Origin: Eudorina sp. 2006-703-Eu-15
Lineage: Eukaryota > Chlorophyta > Chlorophyceae > Chlamydomonadales > Volvocaceae
DNA length: 64,000 nucleotides
Direction: 5' to 3'
Assembly (NCBI GenBank): GCA_003117195.1
Contig: BDSI01000017.1
Span: forward strand, 981,362-1,045,361
The translations under genes and the position numbers were made by a program. Positions 32,819 to 41,130 of this stretch are shown piece by piece. The notes below the pieces were generated by a model, which searched no databases, was not told the DNA's origin, and saw nothing but the letters and a program-made list of their open reading frames with translations. How positions within the stretch are numbered: position 1 is the stretch's first letter; every line of letters starts with the position of its first letter.

Positions 32819-33164
32819 TGTTGCAGCGCGAGTACTTAGTCGCTGTGCGACCTAAGGAGCGCGAAAAGGAAACTGAATATGAAATGACTATTCTATAAGA
32901 ATAGTACGCATGCTCAATCGGTATAGCATGAAGCGGTATCGCCAGGAGGCGCCGCGATGAGTGACCCTATAGTGGTTACAATCGAATGGAAACTGTACGG
33001 AAGTCGTTTCGGCCTTCTTAGCAACGAGGCTAACCCCTCGGAAGGGAGCTAGGACGAGGAGAACTTGAATACGTCTAACACACGTTGTTCTCTCACTGAA
33101 TCCTATGCTTACCGGAGCGAAGCCGGTCTGAAACCGTTTACGTTTAACAGCTAGACCTACAACA
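32819..33164 (+). repeat. Right LTR of the gypsy element (346 bp)
   Basis: Complete: begins TGTTGCAGC directly after the purine tract and ends CTACAACA, followed by the duplicated host bases CACGG. The 5-bp inverted ends TGTTG/CAACA are perfect. Confidence 0.95.
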
Positions 33165-33699
33165 CACGGTCACGCAGGTTCTTGGTGATTGCCTGAGCCA
33201 CCTCGGCAACACATCGATGAACCGTTGCCTTGCCGCATTGCGCCTGACGGGACAGGGCTGCGTAAGTACCGCCACCCGCGAACCAGCACAGGGCGATGTA
33301 AACTTGCTCCCTCACGCCGAGACCACGGTTGCCATGGGGCTCCAAGTCTGGGGTACATTTCTCTACAATAGTGTCAAAGATCTCCTTGCTGACATGTAAT
33401 TCCAGCCTGAAACGAGCATCGTCCCAAGCGTCGAGACATGTGGCAGTTGGCTCTGTGCGGATACGCTTAACCCGGTTCGCTGAATAGAAGCGCCGGCGGG
33501 GAAGAGGAATAAGGCCGCCAAGGATGTCATCTCCGTCCTCCTCATCGTCGTCATCAGAGAAGAGTTCTAACATCATGACGGCTGTCTGCACGACGATGAA
33601 GAAGCCGGCCATAGACAACAATAGCAAATTGAACGCCTGCATTTGTTGCTGCTGCAACAACAGGAGAAGGGCAATGGCCTGCTGGTTTGTGGGTGCCAT

Positions 33700-34051
33700 T
33701 TCGGAAGTGACTTCACTGTGGTGGCACTCGCTCGCTGAGTCTAGGTTGAATACATTAGTTGAATGCAGAGAAGTACATATCTAAGCGTTAATATTTATGC
33801 GTGGTTCCGCTTGGTTCCTAGACGCCCATAGAAACAGGGCTTGTACGGTTGCTATGCGGTTGCTACGCCTTACCATGTACGAGGTCTGCGACGCCGAAAC
33901 CAAAAGTCATAGAAACACCCCTATTGCGAGAACGTTCACCGGGGACCATTGAGAAGGGTCCAGACAGGAGCGCCGGTGTATGTTACAGAGGTAATTAGCG
34001 CATATATACAGGATATGTACAATATGTACTGGCGTTGGCGAGCCGGTGAAC
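33700..34051. other. Spacer between Harbinger transposase and RepB 3' end
   Basis: No gene seen. The same 352 bp lie at 52,034-52,385 with almost no change, showing that the Harbinger and RepB genes were already neighbours before the segment was duplicated. Confidence 0.5.
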
Positions 34052-34786
34052 TCAGAACTCGTCGGCGATCATGTCTCCCCAGTCCAGGCCGGTGATGCGG
34101 CTGTTGATGTCTCTGAACCATCTCACAAAGATAGTGAAAGTCGGATAGGGCTTGCCTAGCAGGTTGTTGTTGTCGCGGAGCATCTGGGCGTGCTCCTCCA
34201 GCAGGAACTCCTGGCCCAGCATGTGCGGGCAGGCGCAGAGAATGCGAAGGCCCTTATACCAGTTCTCGAAGGGATTGTAGGGGTCGGTAAACATGGCGTT
34301 CTCGACGATGGGCTCGGTCTTGTAGTCGCGGATGGTCCGCTTGCTTTGGCGTTCCAAGAGGAAGGTCCAGTCCCCGAGCTCGTTGGGCGCGATATCATGG
34401 TCAGGAGCAAAGATAGAAAGTTCACAGACCCACTGGTCGGGCGTTTCAGTCATGGAGTCTTTGGTGGCGGGTTCATTGAAGAGAGGCTCGAGGTCTGGGT
34501 CAAGGATTGTGTTGGCGGGGGTATCATGGTACACGAAAATGCGGTTGATGTCCTGGCGATTGCAGGTGCGCGGGTCGCGCACAACGCGCCACATAGCGTC
34601 AAGCTTGGTCTTAGCCATTCCGAGGCCAGGCCCCGGTGTGGCCCAAATTGCAGCCGGAATGTAGCGCTCGGAGCGAATCATGTCAAGCAGGACCTCCTCC
34701 ATTTCGGCATACCGTTCACCATTGTTGTCATTGTTGTGGAAAAGCGTGTAGACCTTGCAAAGCTTGAAGATGTTATTCTTGTTGAT
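34052..34786 (-). pseudogene. RepB (HUH endonuclease-type) C-terminal part, copy 1
   Basis: Continues the frame of the N-terminal part at 41,131-42,234: ATCAACAA is present at both ends (34,779-34,786 and 41,131-41,138), and joining at one copy keeps the frame open to the stop at 34,052. The region LLDMIRSERYIPAAIWATPG followed by LDAMWRVVRDP matches, by position and pattern, ALT-type helices of the intact Rep at 53,279-55,497 (AMIRTGKFYPSSQWAMV then IIFKMILEP). The function of this C-terminal region is unknown. It is separated from its N-terminal half by the replitron derivative and the DIRS block. Confidence 0.7.
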
Positions 34787-35216
34787 ATACCACAATCGTA
34801 TATAGTATGTAGGCCGCCGCACCGGCGATGTCCTAAGCGCATACACCCCCCAGAACCTGGGAAACGAACTATTGACCAAATCGCCTACGAACGGCGGAAA
34901 GAACGACATTAAGACGAGGGGAGGGCGGGCGGGAAAACAAAGGCCTCCGAATAACGCGAGCACGTCTGTCTGTCCACACGGCTCTAGAGGTCAGAGTACG
35001 TTAATCTCGCTAATTTGTAGCGCCAAGGTTCCTCACGTGAAGTGCAAGGCGCGACGTCTAAACCGGCAACAATTTACCGCTCAACCCGGCGCGGCTCGCA
35101 AGCGGTGGTCACAGTACGGCCCATCCTCTGCCGTACCCGTACCAAAGCACGGCTGTTAACTCGTCTGCAAACCATATTTTCGGATTAACCTAAAATCTAA
35201 TTTTGAGTCGAGTTCG

Positions 35217-35274
35217 CCATGCAATCAGACGCAAACCAATTCACACCATGCAATCAGACGCAAACCAATTCACA
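35217..35274. repeat. 29-bp tandem duplication
   Basis: Two exact, adjacent units starting CCATGCAATCAGACGCAAAC, at 35,217-35,245 and 35,246-35,274, lie in the non-coding 3' part of the DIRS-like element. Confidence 0.9.
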
Positions 35275-35484
35275 CCATTACCGAAATAACTGAAAAACCC
35301 ACGTCACAGTTTCCCAGGAAGGGAAGTGCAAATAAGGAAAGGGGAAAAAAAACTGCCTGGCACTCGCCCGGGCTCGCCACGGGCGCTGTCCCGCACCACA
35401 CTAACACAAGGCGAGCACCTGCACACGCGCGTAGGCCGCCGCACCGGCGATGTCCTAAGCGCATACACCCCCCTCACCAAGTCT

Positions 35485-36722
35485 TCACATCTTCTCCACT
35501 ACTGCCCGGCGCACCGCCACCGACTTCTTCATGTATAGCTGCACGGCCTCCGACTTCCATCTCCCGTGCTCCTTGATAGCCTCCGTACTGACCCCGGCAT
35601 TGGCCGCTGCCGTCGCCCCGCCTCGCCGCAAACTGTGGGCCGAGAGGGCGGTGAGGTCGACCGAGAGATCCGGCACCGCCTGCTGCAGCTCCTTGACCAG
35701 GAGGCGCAGCCTGTTAGTGAAACCCGCCCGGTCCCAGGCCACGAGGCGCGCCCCTCGCACCTTCCGGGTGAACAGCGGGGCTTCGTTGCCCTGCTCCCCG
35801 ACGAACCCCAGATGCCTGCGCACGATCTTCCCGATGGGCACACCACTAGCGGTCCGCTCCGCTAGGCAAATAAAGGCCCCGGCGCCCTGCTGGTCCGTCT
35901 TGCTTCGGGCCACTTGCACCCCGATGCCCCCACCCGCAAGCTCCTGGACGCTACCCACGGTCAGCGCTGCGAGCTCGCTCCGCCGCAACATCCCAAAGAA
36001 GCCCACCACGAGCCAGCAGGCATCCTGCGTGAATTCCGCCTCCCGACCCGGCACCTCGTTCCCCCGCTGCCGGAGCCAGCCCACCAGCAACTGCAACAGC
36101 GCCAGGGGCAACGGCGCCTTTTGCTGTGGGTGCGTCGCTCTGCCCTCCACGGCGGCCCTCCGTAGTGCCTGCCCCAGCACACGCCTCAGGACTGCGTCCC
36201 GGCTAACAAACAGCTCCGGCGCCACACCCTTAAACCTCTGCCAATCAGCCAGCGCGCTGATGGTCCCCTCCACCGTTGAGGGCGCCAGTTTACCTACCGC
36301 GTCCGCCACAAACAGCCGCACCCGCTCCACGTTCAGATTCACGCCTGGCCCCCGGGGCAGTGCCTCATCCTCCGGCACCCCCAGTGACTCCAAACAAAAC
36401 CGGGTGAAGCGCCTGCGGGCTGACTCGTATGTCGCGGCCGAGCTCTCAGCCACAGCGCTACTGGCGAGCGAGACGAGGCGACCCGCGATGTCGCAGGCCC
36501 CAGCCGTCACCGCCGACCGTGTGACGCCTGCTGCCCGAAGTACGCAGGCCGGGCACCGAAACCAGCCCCCCGGGTAGGCCCCGGGCTTAAATCGAGGCAT
36601 CGGCGGTGAGCCGCCGCCAGACAGCCCTCACAGCGGACGTCCGTAGCTCGGCAACGCCGGCCGCAGCCCACACACGTGTCGGGCCCACCCTCGCCAGATC
36701 CTGTCGCAACTGGGCGGGGCAT
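35485..36722 (-). CDS. DIRS-like tyrosine recombinase with split N-terminal PHD-type finger
   Basis: The recombinase frame (36,600-35,485) has the four expected catalytic positions: Arg in GFFGMLRRSELAAL, His and Arg in HSLRRGGATAAA, His in EHGRWKSEA and Tyr in VQLYMKKS. This enzyme integrates the circular DNA copy of DIRS elements without an integrase. A second frame starts at ATG 36,722, four bases after the RT stop, and encodes CVGCGRRCRATDVRCEGC followed by AHRRC. The recombinase frame opens with GGWFRCPACV. Together these have the Cys/His spacing of a PHD finger, but the halves are one frame apart, near a run of six G (minus strand) at about 36,570. One indel there, or a sequencing error, would explain it. 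Confidence 0.88.
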
Positions 36723-36729
36723 GGCATCG

Positions 36730-39174
36730 TCAGTTCAGACGAAGCACCAGCAGATCGTAGGCCGCCGGGTCCGCCTCGGCACCCCAGGGCCACAGGCAGT
36801 GCGACCGCCCCTTCTCTAACACGGTCAGCACGCGGAACGAGCCACCCCCATGACCACTGCCCCGCACAAACTGCCTGAACCACGTCCGCTCCGGCCAGTG
36901 TGGGACCACGACTGTCGCCCGCGTGCTGCGATTTAGCCGGTAAGCTGCCTCCAACTCGCCGAGCACCTCGCCGATCAAGGTCTTTGGTGGGAAGGCCCAC
37001 AGCACCTTGCCGGCAAGTTGCGCCGCCTGCCCCAAGACTGAGTTGTCCGGGCTGAAGAAGGTAGTGCAGCCCGCCTGGGCGTTCAGCCCCAGCACATCGC
37101 AGCAGCAGTCGACCGAGGGTGCGTAGACGCCACCCACCAGTGACCGGAACGTACGCGGCTTGAGCCGCAGGTTCAGGGCCCGCGCCTGCTCCAGCTGCCG
37201 GCTGAGGCGGTCCGCACGCACATTGTCCACCCCGGCGATGTGCTCAGCCCGCACTTCAAACTGGTAGCGGATGGCCAGCTCCGCCAGGCTCCGACTGATC
37301 TGCCGGCCGTCCTTGACCCGCGTCGACCCGTGATTGATGGCGGCCACCGCCTGGGTGTTGTCACAACGGACGAGGACGCGGCGGCCAGCCAGTCGGGGCG
37401 CCCAGGTCTCGAGGGCGCGGAAAACGGCGGACAGCTCTAGCCACGCGATGTGTAGGCTGCGCTCGGCTGGGGCCCATACCCCCTGCATTTCGGCTCTGTC
37501 CCAAGCAGCTCCAAAGCCGGCGCCACTGGCGTCGGTGAAGATGGTTGCTGCCTCCGCTCCCGCAAACTCCCCCCTCACCAAGTCCAGGTCGGCCACCGTG
37601 CAGCGCTTGACCCCATCCCAGACGGACGAGTCGCTGCGCAGCACGTCCCACCAGAACTGCAGATCGTCCACGGCGCCGCCATTGAGCCGCAAGGACGGTG
37701 GTAGTGGTGACCGCACGGAAGAGAGGCTGTCGTACAGTCCTTGTAGGAAGACGTTGCCCCAGCGGCACGCCCGTGCCAGGAAGGTTAGGCGCCCCGCCAC
37801 CGCCTCGACGTCGGAGCGGGGGACCGGACCGACCAGCGCAGCGTCGAGCAGTGCCCGTACCTCCAATGCGTAGCGGCGGCGTTTGTCCGGCGCAATCCGC
37901 ATCTCCATCCGGACCGTGTCGAAGAGCATGCCCAGGAACTCCAGCTGCTGCAACGGTGTGTCGCGGCCTTTGTCCTTGCTGAGTTTCCACTCCAGCCCCA
38001 GCTCAGCGCCCACCTCGTCCAGCACCGCGAACGCGCCCTGCACGTCGGCATGTGTCGCCCCCATGATCATGAAGTCATCCACATAGACGAAAATCTGTGC
38101 CTTGAGGCCCCGCCGGTCGCACTCTCGCTGGAAGATGTCGGCCGCGGCCGTGGTGAGCTCAACGAAGATGGCGGGGCTCTGGCTCGCACCAAAGGGCAGG
38201 CCAACCCACCGCTGCAGCGCTTTGGTGGTGGGGTGTCGGAAGGCCATGAAGCGGCGGGCGTTGGGGGTCAGCTTGACGTGGTGGAAGCCATTAGCCAGGT
38301 CCCGTTTGCCGAGAAACCCGCCCCGGGGTAGGTGCTGTAGCAGGGTTGCCAGGTCTGGCAACGGGCACGGCAGCTTGACCATGCAATCGTTGACACCGGA
38401 GCGGGACGGGTCAGTGATGGGCCGGATGCTGCCGTCGGGCTTGAGCACTACGTGCAATGGGTTGACGACAGCTGCGAAGGCGTCCTCCGTGCCGTGGCAG
38501 TGTGGGTCGTACTGTTCCGTGACACCGCTCCGTAGCAGGGCGTCGAAGTGAGACTCCATTTCCGCCATGTGCGGGTGAAGGGACGGGTAGTTTTGGAGGT
38601 GGTGAGAGGCCGCAGGGACGGTGTGAAACTGCCAATCGGCCTCGTTGCGTGTGGCGGGAGTGTTGATCCCATACTTGAGCCACGCGGCGGTGTTGAGCTT
38701 GGAGCCGGACAGCCCAAACCAGGGACGGTCCGGCGGGGGCGGCGGCCGCGCCAGCACGCCGCAGACACCCGCCGTCGCCACCAACGCCGACGCCCGTTCC
38801 CCACACCCAGGGTTCTCGACTTCGGCCTCGGCGCGGGTCGCCGAGGCCGAAGCGCGGGTCGCCGAGGCGCGGGTCGCCGGCTCGACCACAGCAGTGTCCC
38901 ACCTGACACCTGAAGCCAAGGCCACCACCCAAACACAAAACAAACGCTCCTTAACCCCGAGGAGGGGGCCTGATAACGACAGGCGGCGTACCCACCACGC
39001 CGGTGAGCGAGCAGCTCCTATTAACCCGGAGTCAGGGCTGCCCTCCATTGGGCTATCCCGCGCGACGCGGGCCTCCTTAACCCCGAGGAGGGGGCCTGAT
39101 AACGACAGGCGGCGTACCCACCACGCCGGTGAGCGAGCAGCTCCTATTAACCCGGAGTCAGGGCTGCCCTCCAT
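36730..39174 (-). CDS. DIRS-like reverse transcriptase and RNase H
   Basis: RT motifs: KPDGSIRPITDPSRSGVND, LGKRDLANGFHHVKL, GLPFGASQSPAIFVEL and YVDDFMIMG (catalytic Asp pair). RNase H: FTDASGAGFGAAWD, the Glu in LELSAVFRALE, RCDNTQAVAAINHG and DNVRADRLSRQ. The absence of an integrase, and a tyrosine recombinase immediately downstream, put it in the DIRS order (as in algal Kangaroo and TOC3-type elements). The N-terminal 84 residues are two 42-residue repeats, SPMEGSPDSGLIGAARSPAW and so on, with no match to a Gag. The RT stop at 36,730 is four bases from the next ATG. Confidence 0.93.
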   Translation of the reverse strand: MEGSPDSGLIGAARSPAWWVRRLSLSGPLLGVKEARVARDSPMEGSPDSGLIGAARSPAWWVRRLSLSGPLLGVKERLFCVWVVALASGVRWDTAVVEPATRASATRASASATRAEAEVENPGCGERASALVATAGVCGVLARPPPPPDRPWFGLSGSKLNTAAWLKYGINTPATRNEADWQFHTVPAASHHLQNYPSLHPHMAEMESHFDALLRSGVTEQYDPHCHGTEDAFAAVVNPLHVVLKPDGSIRPITDPSRSGVNDCMVKLPCPLPDLATLLQHLPRGGFLGKRDLANGFHHVKLTPNARRFMAFRHPTTKALQRWVGLPFGASQSPAIFVELTTAAADIFQRECDRRGLKAQIFVYVDDFMIMGATHADVQGAFAVLDEVGAELGLEWKLSKDKGRDTPLQQLEFLGMLFDTVRMEMRIAPDKRRRYALEVRALLDAALVGPVPRSDVEAVAGRLTFLARACRWGNVFLQGLYDSLSSVRSPLPPSLRLNGGAVDDLQFWWDVLRSDSSVWDGVKRCTVADLDLVRGEFAGAEAATIFTDASGAGFGAAWDRAEMQGVWAPAERSLHIAWLELSAVFRALETWAPRLAGRRVLVRCDNTQAVAAINHGSTRVKDGRQISRSLAELAIRYQFEVRAEHIAGVDNVRADRLSRQLEQARALNLRLKPRTFRSLVGGVYAPSVDCCCDVLGLNAQAGCTTFFSPDNSVLGQAAQLAGKVLWAFPPKTLIGEVLGELEAAYRLNRSTRATVVVPHWPERTWFRQFVRGSGHGGGSFRVLTVLEKGRSHCLWPWGAEADPAAYDLLVLRLN

Positions 39175-39191
39175 TGGGCTATCCCGCGCGA
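38947..39191 (-). repeat. 126-bp tandem repeat, two units
   Basis: The block starting CTCCTTAACCCCGAGG recurs at 38,947 and 39,073 (126 bp apart) and is essentially identical. On the minus strand it is in frame with the RT and encodes a duplicated 42-residue block. It sits at the upstream edge of the DIRS-like coding region and may be element terminal sequence rather than true protein. Confidence 0.9.
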
Positions 39192-39198
39192 CCCCTTA

Positions 39199-40618
39199 GT
39201 TACCCTGACGGAACGGAAACATGGAAATCCAAACAGGCAGGGGCTCCATTCGACCGTCAATACCGCAGGAAAGCCCCTAGAAAACAGTCGACCCTGTCGT
39301 GCATGAATGGCCGCCTTCATTAATGTTTGAAGCGGTGCCATCCGTGCCGGGCATCTCCGAAAGGTCGGACAGCTTCGGTCGTTGCAGTGATGGCGGTTGC
39401 GCGTCGCCTGGCTGTAGGCTTGTAACCGCATCACTTTTGTCGTGGTCCACAGCGTCCAATGCATGAAGTTCCGTATCTCCGTCTTCAATAACGCCAACAA
39501 TTGGGTCCTCCAGCCCGGTTGCAGTGCCTCGATTGCGACTTACGAATCACCGCCCGTCTGAACCAATAGCTGTCACTGTTGTGTTTCTTCTTACGGGGTT
39601 GTTTACGGCGACGATGCTCAGGAGGAGGCTACATCTGCATCGGAGGCGAGTGCATCCACCAGCAATTCCACGGATGACTTCCATCTAACATCGCCCGCCG
39701 TTCTTCAGCACAGCGTCAGCCTCTGTAAAGTAAAGTCAACCTTAGTGACAAGGGGCGAGTTGCAATAAATCAGTAGCGCATTTTATAATTCAGTAGCGCG
39801 GCGGTTACTTTTCCAATGTAGGCATGCCCGCCTGTATGTCCGGGATGTCTGCTGAGGAGAAATGCTTAGGACAAGGCGTCAAAGATCAAGTGCGCGGAAT
39901 GTCAACACGGAATCTGCCATCACGGAAATGTATTGAAGATGACCCTGCATCGAAACGGCCATGAAAAAGAACAAACTGTATGTGCAATGTTTCATGAACA
40001 AGGCATGCGAGTAACGAACGTTCAAGGTGCATAGGTTCGGCGTCCATGCGCAGAACCCGCGACACCCACAAACCAAATCAAACCAACAAGTGATGAGAAT
40101 GAGATTATAAAAGCTCGTGTGCAGACGACAGCAGGAGGACGACACCGCTGGGTCGTGACGGCCATCGGCCGTGGATAAGTCTGTCCAGGTCCTCAGCGAC
40201 GTCTCCATTGCGAAAAACAGTCTAAAGTATAATCTTCACTAAAAAATCGTAAGATTTAGGGTTGGCGCAGTGCCGTGGTACCGGCGTTGCTGATTTCCCG
40301 TTTTCCGCCGACCCAGACGCTCCGGCTGTGACTGTATATGTCAGCATAACCATACGAGTGCGAGCATCTGTTTCAATCGTTCATTCCTGTGAGCGGCGTG
40401 CTTCCGGTTACTTACTTGGCCGAAGCCTGCTGAATTTTTATGCGCAGTACGGCAATTATAGTGATTTTTAGCAGCAAGACAGTTTTTGGACCTTAGTCAC
40501 AGGGAGGACTTGCCCAATTTTTTGGAATTGTCGTACGGTATTTTTTGGGAATTTTTGCGGGACCAATTTTCCGACCTTAGTTGAAATCTGAGTGGGTTCA
40601 AGTAGTGATGGCTTAGCT
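39199..40618. other. Unassigned sequence upstream of the DIRS-like RT
   Basis: No domain recognised. A minus-strand stretch (about 39,277-39,470) reads LDAVDHDKSDAVTSLQPGDA followed by SLQRPKLSDLSEMPGTDGT and could be an exon. 39,700-40,618 is richer in A and T, including TTTTTTGG-type runs near 40,515-40,570. It may be the 5' part of the DIRS-like element or other inserted DNA. Confidence 0.35.
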
Positions 40619-41130
40619 TAGTATACTATACTCGGAGACTTGTAATTTTACAATTTTATAATTTTAGCGGCGAGGTCGCGCGACCTCCCTTGACCTCACA
40701 ACGAGAAGCGAGACAAAGCTAAGTTTACTCAACGGCCTCGTTTGCGGCGTCCACGTTGTTGATGGCGCCGACCGAGGGCGCGTTCGTACCCTCGGGTGCC
40801 CTGCACGCTGCACCCGCCGGTCAACTTCATCCAAAGCCGCAAGCTCCTCAGCTGTCCTCTGGCTGCACGACCAGCATTTCCTTGTAATGGAATACGATTG
40901 GCTTCACGCTGGCTGCGCCCTGCGTCGATCTCGGCGCGCGTGCGACGCGGCTTGCGCGGTGCGGAATCCTTCCGGCCTGGTGGACGTCCGCGCTTTGCCA
41001 TAATGAAGAATAAAATGGTAAACAAGATCTCTGGAAAACAGTGCGCAAATTGCTGCCCATATGCAATAGGGCCCAACATACTAAAATGGGCTAAAATTCC
41101 AAAAATTCCGCAGAAGCTAAAAACTGTTAT
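40619..41130 (-). mobile_element. Non-autonomous replitron derivative inserted in RepB, copy 1
   Basis: On the minus strand it starts ATAACAGTTTTTAGCTTC, as does the full element near 53,151. It keeps the first 50 or so codons of its Rep (MAKRGRPPGRKDSAPRKPRR), then jumps to the last 120 bases of Rep coding and the 3' tail TAAAATTATAAAATTGTAAA. This is an internal deletion of roughly 1.9 kb. Its last 20 or so 3' bases lie beyond the DIRS insertion (34,787-34,807). The whole is flanked by ATCAACAA. Confidence 0.8.

Larger units (their letters stand above)
27259..33164. mobile_element. Ty3/gypsy chromodomain retrotransposon with an inverted interior
   Basis: LTRs at 27,259-27,600 and 32,819-33,164 start TGTTG, and the right one ends CAACA. 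The host duplication is CACGG (27,254-27,258 and 33,165-33,169). A purine tract (GAAGAAGGGGGACAGA, 32,803-32,818) precedes the right LTR, so the element's 3' end points right. The integrase core and chromodomain (31,767-32,804) are on the plus strand as expected. Gag, protease, RT, RNase H and the integrase zinc finger (31,653-27,584) are on the minus strand. The interior from about 27,601 to about 31,760 is therefore inverted. The LTRs differ by only about two substitutions over the compared 330 bases, which suggests a young insertion. Confidence 0.95.
25925..33699 (-). pseudogene. PIF/Harbinger (DDE) transposase, copy H1, split by insertions
   Basis: Three pieces match the intact copy at 50,425-52,033: 33,699-33,165 (N-terminus, from MAPTNQQAIALLLLLQQQ), 27,258-27,073 (MDGSHIAIKRF, first catalytic Asp) and 26,379-25,925 (GDSGYDPHPF with the second Asp, and the Glu helix EHTFGVLKNRFRVL). 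A gypsy element occupies 27,259-33,164 inside exon 1 with a CACGG duplication. An M element sits in the intron. The last 30 or so codons are lost because the sequence diverges at about 25,925, just after CVDGRVEE. Cut-and-paste transposase by family; inactive here. Confidence 0.95.
34808..40618 (-). mobile_element. 5.8-kb insertion carrying a DIRS-like retroelement
   Basis: The insertion interrupts the 3' tail of the replitron derivative. The left flank ends TATAGTA (to 34,807) and the right flank resumes TAGTATACTATACTCGGAG (from 40,619), giving a possible TAGTA duplication, although the target is low in complexity. Inside, on the minus strand, are RT-RNase H (39,174-36,730) and tyrosine recombinase (36,722-35,485). 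A 42-bp direct repeat occurs at about 34,809-34,850 and 35,429-35,471, as expected for the B part of DIRS/PAT split direct repeats. No Gag is visible upstream of the RT, and 39,200-40,618 has no recognisable coding, so the element may be truncated or composite. Confidence 0.7.

Noticed and set aside
35531..36577. 348-residue plus-strand frame at the DIRS recombinase
   Set aside because: Antisense shadow of the tyrosine recombinase, which has all catalytic residues on the minus strand.
34808..40618. Helitron or retrovirus as the source of the 5.8-kb insertion
   Set aside because: No Rep/helicase, integrase or long LTR; the RT-RNase H plus tyrosine recombinase order identifies it as DIRS-like.
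40619..41130. AT-hook protein gene (KRGRPPGRK) at 41.0 and 56.1 kb
   Set aside because: It is only the 5' remnant of the replitron Rep inside a deleted, non-autonomous element; the frame after 50 codons is out of register with Rep.
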